From Candidatus Cloacimonadota bacterium (lineage in GTDB: Bacteria; Cloacimonadota; Cloacimonadia; Cloacimonadales; JAJBBL01), in contig JAJBBL010000208.1 in assembly GCA_020532365.1 (NCBI GenBank), forward strand, positions 1 through 18,298: 18,298 nt of DNA, in the 5' to 3' direction. Of this stretch, positions 14,518 through 18,298 are shown piece by piece. The notes under the pieces are model-generated. The model saw only the letters and a list, made by a program, of their open reading frames with translations. It searched no databases and was not told the DNA's origin. Position 1 is the first letter of the stretch; every line of letters begins with the position of its first letter. The translations under genes were made by a program, and so were the position numbers.

Positions 14518-15255
14518 CTATCTCTCCTGATAAAAATCTTCGCCAAAATAGATCTTACGTGCTTCTTCGTTTGCTAAAAGTTCTTGTCTGTTGCCGCTGG
14601 CTAGAAGTTCCCCGTTATTGATTATATGGGCAAAATGAACAATAGAGAGGGTATCTCTGACGTTATGGTCGGTCAGTAATATCCCTATGTTTTGCTGTGA
14701 GAGGGTTTTTATTAATTGTTTGATCTCATAAACAGCCTTTGGGTCAATTCCCGCAAAGGGTTCATCCAAAAGGAGAAATTGGGGTTTTGTTGCAATGCTA
14801 CGGGCAATTTCAGTTCTACGGCGCTCTCCTCCGCTAAGGGTATAACCTTTCTGTTTTCTGATTGAACTAAGTCCAAACTCATCTAAAAGACGCTCAGACT
14901 CCTCTTTTTGGTTCTCTTTTGAGAGGTCTGTTCTGGTTTCTAAAATTAATTTAATATTATCTTCAACTGAGAGTTTTCTGAAAATAGAGGGCTCTTGGGG
15001 AAGATAAGAGAGTCCAAGTCGACTTCTTTTATACATAGGAAGGTTTGTAATATTTTCATTATTAAGAAAAATCGAACCCCCATTACTGCCGATGAAGCCT
15101 ACTATCATATAAAACATCGTTGTTTTTCCGGCTCCGTTGGGTCCCAATAAACCGACAACCTGACCGCTTTTCATCTCTAAAGAGAGGTTGTTAACGACGA
15201 CTTTTTTTCCATATTTTTTTTTAAGCTCAAATACTTGTAAGAATGCATCAGCCAT
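14518..15255 (-). CDS. lptB: LPS export ABC transporter ATP-binding protein
   Basis: LptB powers extraction of LPS-type glycolipid from the inner membrane together with LptF/LptG, which are not in this window. From ATG 15255 the protein has 245 residues, the usual length; a longer in-frame start at 15297 lies inside lptA and adds nothing conserved. Walker A is GPNGAGKTT, the Q-loop lies in YLPQEPSIFRKLSVEDNI, the signature is LSGGERRR, Walker B is LLLDEPFAGIDP, and the H-loop is TDHNVRD; the LPQE and FAGIDP wording is typical of LptB rather than other ABC ATPases. The start overlaps the lptA stop by eight bases, with AAAGGA seven bases upstream. It abuts rpoN. Confidence 0.94.
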   Translation of the reverse strand: MADAFLQVFELKKKYGKKVVVNNLSLEMKSGQVVGLLGPNGAGKTTMFYMIVGFIGSNGGSIFLNNENITNLPMYKRSRLGLSYLPQEPSIFRKLSVEDNIKLILETRTDLSKENQKEESERLLDEFGLSSIRKQKGYTLSGGERRRTEIARSIATKPQFLLLDEPFAGIDPKAVYEIKQLIKTLSQQNIGILLTDHNVRDTLSIVHFAHIINNGELLASGNRQELLANEEARKIYFGEDFYQER

Positions 15256-15892
15256 GGATTGTTCCTTTGATCTCCCCTTCCATGACAATTTCTTCACTGT
15301 TTAAATCGACAGTTGTGACGGACGCCTGGTAAAAGTCATTTTTATACTCAACGGTGGAATTTCCTACCAGCAACAGCTTCATGTTGTCCCTGTCGTATTC
15401 AATGGAATCGGCTTTACAAATCATAGCCCCGCTTTCTGTGTGGCGCAAAAGCTTAGCCGAGATTTGTAAAAGCATAACCGCATCTTCACGGTTGTAAGAG
15501 AGATATGCACCGCTGGCAATTACCTCATTTTTTAAGTCCTGGATCTCAACCCACCCATCTACCAGTAACTGTTGTGCCTCACGGTCATACGACAAGGTGT
15601 TGGATCTAATAATAATATGATTGCTGTTATCAGTAATCTTAACCCCTTCGGTTCCGACAAGGTAACGGGAATTGGGTCCCATTAATTCAATGTTTTGGGC
15701 TTCAAAAGTAATTGAGCCAACCTCAACAGTTGCGCCCTGTGTCAGCATAAGCGTTTCGCGCCCTTCGCGCATAACAGCTTTTGTGTAGCCCCCTTTGAAG
15801 GTGATGGTTTCTGCTGCCAAAAGCAAAAAGAGGGGAGAACTTAAAAGAATCAAAATAGATAAAATTTTTTTAAGACTCTTTAAATCAGTCAT
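15248..15892 (-). CDS. lptA: LptA/OstA-like periplasmic LPS transport protein
   Basis: LptA forms the periplasmic bridge that moves glycolipid to the outer membrane. This 214-residue protein has a signal peptide (core SILILLSSPLFLLLAAE, cut near residue 27) and then repeated short beta strands of the jellyroll type: ITFKGGYTKAVM, TLMLTQGATVEV, ITFEAQNIELMGP, IIIRSNTLSYD, VIASGAYLSYN, MICKADSIEYD. Sequence similarity in this family is weak, so position between LptC-like and LptB genes weighs strongly. The ATG overlaps the lptC end by eight bases and has GAGGGAG upstream. In spirochaetes without LPS such proteins may handle another outer-membrane lipid. Confidence 0.78.
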   Translation of the reverse strand: MTDLKSLKKILSILILLSSPLFLLLAAETITFKGGYTKAVMREGRETLMLTQGATVEVGSITFEAQNIELMGPNSRYLVGTEGVKITDNSNHIIIRSNTLSYDREAQQLLVDGWVEIQDLKNEVIASGAYLSYNREDAVMLLQISAKLLRHTESGAMICKADSIEYDRDNMKLLLVGNSTVEYKNDFYQASVTTVDLNSEEIVMEGEIKGTIHG

Positions 15893-16436
15893 AAACTAAC
15901 ACTCCCTCTTCCAAAAACTGAAACTCAAAAGTTGCACTTGAAAAGTCTCCTTTGAAACCTCTGCCTATGATTATATCATGCTCTTTGTTGATAAGCTTCA
16001 CTCTATTTTCATCAGTGCCGCTGACAATCTGATTTTTGTTGTCCCAATAGAGGTAGTCGCTGATTATCGAAAGTTGTTCTTCTAAGTGGTTAAGGATTAC
16101 CCCATCCGAGAGTTTCATCTCATTGGTATCGGTATCTATTTCTCCTAAACCAAAAGAACCGCTCATCAGGTGTTTGTTTTCTTTTTCGTATTGGTTAAAA
16201 ACAGCTTCAGTGATTATTACTTTTTTCTCCTTTTTGTAAATCTCAATCTTTTTTGCCTCAATTACAATGGGAGGAGAATCATCGTTAACCACTTTGTAGG
16301 TAGTGTTGTACAATTTCAAGTCAGCAAGGCGGTTCAAGCCAATATTTTGAAGTTCCTCATTCGGATTGAACGAACATGATAAAAGGAGAATTAAAAATAA
16401 AGAGATTAATAAAATTGGAGAAATTTTTTTAATCAC
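15885..16436 (-). CDS. lptC: LptC-like LPS transport protein with a lipobox
   Basis: This 183-residue protein precedes lptA and lptB in the position of LptC, which passes lipid from LptFG to LptA. After a hydrophobic N-terminus comes a lipobox LLSC with C21, so it is predicted to be a lipoprotein; classic LptC instead keeps its N-terminal helix as a membrane anchor. The rest shows LptC/OstA-style strand repeats: IVIEAKKIEIYKKEKKVIIT, HLMSGSFGLGEID, LSIISDYLYWD, FKGDFSSATFEF. The start is GTG at 16436; AAGGAG lies about 11 bases upstream in the rseC end, and five bases separate the genes. Assignment rests partly on context. Confidence 0.7.
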   Translation of the reverse strand: MIKKISPILLISLFLILLLSCSFNPNEELQNIGLNRLADLKLYNTTYKVVNDDSPPIVIEAKKIEIYKKEKKVIITEAVFNQYEKENKHLMSGSFGLGEIDTDTNEMKLSDGVILNHLEEQLSIISDYLYWDNKNQIVSGTDENRVKLINKEHDIIIGRGFKGDFSSATFEFQFLEEGVLVYD

Positions 16437-16441
16437 CTAAA

Positions 16442-16861
16442 TTAAAACTCCTTTGGATCAATCACTCTTGTTATTTGAGGAGTGTAATCTTTGGCTTTAA
16501 AGTGACTGAAGATTCGGCTTATCAGAAAACCGAGAGCCATCCCCAGCACTCCAAATAAAACTTTGACTATTTCAGAGGAAGAGGGAGCTAGTGCTTCACC
16601 CAAATAATAGCCTACAGGAAAAAGCAACAACGGTACTAAAAGAGCCATGAAGGCGGCAAAAACCGTCTTTCCCGGCGGCAAGTAAATTTCTACCATATCC
16701 CCGATATCGATTGGCAGTTGGTTACTGTTTGCAGCTTTAAAGGATTTGCCTTTTGTTTGGCAAAAAGCGCCGGCTTTACATCCTTGGCAAGCCGAGGTAT
16801 CGCAACTGACATTTATAGTATCGTTATTCTCAACTGAGATAACTGATGCATATTCATACAT
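16442..16861 (-). CDS. RseC/MucC family membrane protein (SoxR-reducing type)
   Basis: This 139-residue protein has the family layout: an N-terminal domain with a cysteine cluster C20-x4-C25-x2-C28-x5-C34 (CDTSACQGCKAGAFC), a segment DIGDMVEIYLPPG, then two membrane helices at about 67-91 and 100-120 with a short loop. Relatives include RseC, linked to SoxR reduction and sigma-E control, and Rnf-associated redox proteins; the exact role here is unknown and no rnf or soxR gene is present. The cysteines could hold an iron-sulfur cluster. The start is ATG 16861 with AGGAGG overlapping the ymdB stop codon. Confidence 0.8.
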   Translation of the reverse strand: MYEYASVISVENNDTINVSCDTSACQGCKAGAFCQTKGKSFKAANSNQLPIDIGDMVEIYLPPGKTVFAAFMALLVPLLLFPVGYYLGEALAPSSSEIVKVLFGVLGMALGFLISRIFSHFKAKDYTPQITRVIDPKEF

Positions 16862-16874
16862 AGATTCGTTCCTC

Positions 16875-17687
16875 CTAAGAACTTTTTAATCCTTTTTCAT
16901 AAGCAACCGGATGGCGGATTGTCTCAATATTTTGGGCTTTGCCAAATTCATCGATTTCAACGATGACCCCCTGTAACTCAAGATTATCATAAACTTCCAA
17001 ACTTCTTGAAGGAACTTGGGTAATAAAGCGTTCAATCTCTGTTTTTGATTCAAATCCCCCGACACTTAGAGCACTCCCGCATCTGCCATTATCGGTAATC
17101 ATAGCAGTTTTATGTTCCAATATTTTGGCATCGGCAGTTAAGATTTTTGAGTGTGTTCCTATCACTGCAGCGACTTTACCATCCAGATAAGCAGCCATTG
17201 TCTGTTTCTCAGCCGTGGTGGAGGCATGAAATTGGACAACAATCGCATCACTGTCACTTTTTATTTTTTCAATAATAGAACTTACCGCAATAAAAGGGTT
17301 TGCCAAATGGGTGCGGGGAAAATCGGAATTGCCCAACAAGGTAATAATTGCAACTCTGGTTTCGCCGACTTTAAAGACTCTAAATCCTCTGCCTGGATTT
17401 TTGGCAGGGTAATTTGCAGGTCTTAGAATCCTGCTGTTGGTGGCTATATGTTCAACCATCTCTTTTTTATAGTAAGTTTTTTCACCGGTGGTAATTACAT
17501 TTATCCCTAAATTAAGAAGTTGGAGTGCATGATTTTTCCCTATCCCAAAGCCTCCGGTTGCACCTTCGCCATTAGCTACAACAAAATCAACTTTAGCCTC
17601 TTCTTTAAGGTCTTTAAGGGCTTTTTTGAGAGCTTCAATTCCGGGTCTTCCTACTGTTTCTCCAAGAAAAAGGATTCTTATACTCAT
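16875..17687 (-). CDS. ymdB: YmdB/TIGR00282 family metallophosphoesterase with altered metal site
   Basis: The family comprises phosphodiesterases (cyclic nucleotides, RNA-related regulation) with a two-metal centre. This 270-residue protein keeps the fold throughout: GETVGRPG, FVVANGEGATGGFG, LRPANYPAKNPGRGF, VQFHASTTAEKQTMAAYLDGKVAAVIGTH, LTAD, TAMITD. Several metal-site positions differ from the usual form: Asp to E10 in GETVG, NGEN to NGEG (G42), GNH to GEK (E69, K70), and GTHTH to GTHSK (K181). E41, H154 and H179 remain. Classical two-metal catalysis is therefore doubtful. The ATG at 17687 has no Shine-Dalgarno, and a promoter ends six bases upstream, suggesting a leaderless mRNA. It heads the operon running to hpf. 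Confidence 0.85.
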   Translation of the reverse strand: MSIRILFLGETVGRPGIEALKKALKDLKEEAKVDFVVANGEGATGGFGIGKNHALQLLNLGINVITTGEKTYYKKEMVEHIATNSRILRPANYPAKNPGRGFRVFKVGETRVAIITLLGNSDFPRTHLANPFIAVSSIIEKIKSDSDAIVVQFHASTTAEKQTMAAYLDGKVAAVIGTHSKILTADAKILEHKTAMITDNGRCGSALSVGGFESKTEIERFITQVPSRSLEVYDNLELQGVIVEIDEFGKAQNIETIRHPVAYEKGLKSS

Positions 17688-17693
17688 AGCTAC

Positions 17694-17722
17694 AATGTAA
17701 AGTTCTTTTAAACCTTTTTCAA
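17694..17722 (-). promoter_or_regulatory. Promoter of ymdB-to-hpf operon, placed for a leaderless transcript
   Basis: On the minus strand TTGAAA (17717-17722, five of six) and TACATT (17694-17699, four of six) are 17 bases apart. Exactly six bases lie between the -10 and the ATG at 17687, so the predicted start is the A of the ATG. Confidence 0.5.
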
Positions 17723-17726
17723 GTTT

Positions 17727-17764
17727 ACAAAAAGAAACCCTAGGCTACCAAAGATAACCTAGGG
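17727..17764 (-). terminator. Rho-independent terminator of tpx
   Basis: CCCTAGG (17758-17764) and CCTAGGG (17738-17744) form a perfect seven-base stem that can extend by three more pairs including one G-U, followed on the minus strand by TTTCTTTTTG. It lies 24 bases after the tpx stop and separates tpx from the ymdB operon. Confidence 0.85.
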
Positions 17765-17787
17765 AAGTACAACTAAGAAAAGAGAAA

Positions 17788-18276
17788 CTAAGCTTGTATT
17801 GCTTTTAATGCATCCTGATAGTTGGGATGGTGGGTAACCTCACTGACATACTCTACATATTTAACGTTGTTATTTTCATCCAGCAAAAACACTGAGCGGG
17901 CTAAAAGGCCTACATCTTTTATGTACGTACCACTTTTATCTGCAAAATCCCGGTCTTTGAAATCGCTGACTGTAATTACTTTATCGACACCTGCTGCACC
18001 GCACCAACGACTCTGCGCGAAGGGAAGATCCATTGAGACAGCAATAACGGTAACATCGCCAAACTTTGTAGCCTCAGTGTTGAATCTCCTTATTTCGGCA
18101 TCACAGACAGAAGTATCCAATGAAGGAACAGCAAGTATCAACTTTCTTCCTTTTATATCGGAGAGTTTAAATGGAGAGAGGTCGTTGTTGACTGCGCTAA
18201 AGTTCTCCAATTTGTCTCCGACTTTAAGAACTTTACCTTTCAATTCAACTGCCTTTCCACCAAATGTAATTTTCAT
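17788..18276 (-). CDS. tpx: Thiol peroxidase (Tpx, atypical 2-Cys peroxiredoxin)
   Basis: Tpx reduces hydrogen peroxide and alkyl hydroperoxides, with thioredoxin as the usual electron donor. From ATG 18276 it has 162 residues. The active-site segment PSLDTSVCDAEIRRF holds the peroxidatic C58 with T55, and RWCGAAG holds the resolving C92; spacing matches E. coli Tpx (C61 and C95). Early FGGKAVELKG and GDKLENF are also typical. AAGGA lies nine to ten bases upstream of ATG 18276; a TTG two codons earlier is less likely. It is a single-gene transcript on the evidence of its terminator; its promoter would lie beyond the window edge. Confidence 0.96.
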   Translation of the reverse strand: MKITFGGKAVELKGKVLKVGDKLENFSAVNNDLSPFKLSDIKGRKLILAVPSLDTSVCDAEIRRFNTEATKFGDVTVIAVSMDLPFAQSRWCGAAGVDKVITVSDFKDRDFADKSGTYIKDVGLLARSVFLLDENNNVKYVEYVSEVTHHPNYQDALKAIQA

Positions 18277-18298
18277 AAACAACCATCCTTTTTTGTAA

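Noticed and set aside
15256..15297. Longer LptB start inside lptA
   Set aside because: The extra 14 residues are just lptA sequence in another frame; the ATG at 15255 has a suitable ribosome binding site and gives normal length.
1..18298. A hidden defence, toxin-antitoxin or mobile system
   Set aside because: Every long reading frame is accounted for by housekeeping families or one secreted protein; no transposase, integrase, restriction, toxin or CRISPR signature was seen.

Overview
The window looks like chromosome from a diderm, low-GC bacterium, most likely a spirochaete (Spirochaetia). Supporting signs are an lptC-lptA-lptB block, HprK/HPr without PtsN or RapZ, ThyX, a TIGR00282/YmdB protein, an RsmE beginning with a VNIILFE-type sequence, and orphan OppA-like and E2-like proteins. 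The phylum is inferred from protein character and gene order only. Almost everything is housekeeping; there is no CRISPR array, rRNA, tRNA, prophage or transposase.

Layout. 1-386 (+) is the 3' end of a 4-alpha-glucanotransferase gene. It runs tail to tail into a minus-strand lplA-oppA pair (372-2965). From a divergent promoter region, rsmE and thyX run rightwards (3040-4641). They meet a minus-strand E2-like acyltransferase gene (4638-5525) that has lost its catalytic His, preceded by a SplB-like radical SAM gene (5604-6857). uvrC (6917-8695) diverges from the SplB-like gene and converges on the minus-strand operon hprK-ptsH-lexA-holA (8676-11585). An AT-rich gap and one plus-strand gene for an unknown secreted protein (12024-12569) separate that operon from a second minus-strand operon, ymdB-rseC-lptC-lptA-lptB-rpoN-hpf (12715-17687). 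tpx (17788-18276) with its own terminator lies upstream.

How the genes relate. DNA repair and replication cluster here: SplB-like, UvrC, LexA, HolA, and ThyX for dTMP. Carbon control is represented by HPr and HPr kinase/phosphorylase. Outer-membrane glycolipid export (LptC/A/B) is linked to sigma-54 and a ribosome hibernation factor, as in proteobacterial lptCAB-rpoN-hpf clusters. Redox functions are RseC and Tpx.

Most unusual points. (1) Three genes without a Shine-Dalgarno sequence (rsmE, SplB-like, ymdB) each have a good -35/-10 pair placed so that transcription would start at or within a base of the start codon, suggesting leaderless mRNAs. (2) The rsmE and lplA promoters overlap face to face. 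(3) The YmdB protein has most of its expected metal-site residues replaced. (4) The E2-like protein has ExxxDG in place of HxxxDG. (5) All three complete convergent gene pairs without an intervening gap overlap in their coding sequence. (6) An AT-rich insert with a secreted protein splits hpf from hprK.
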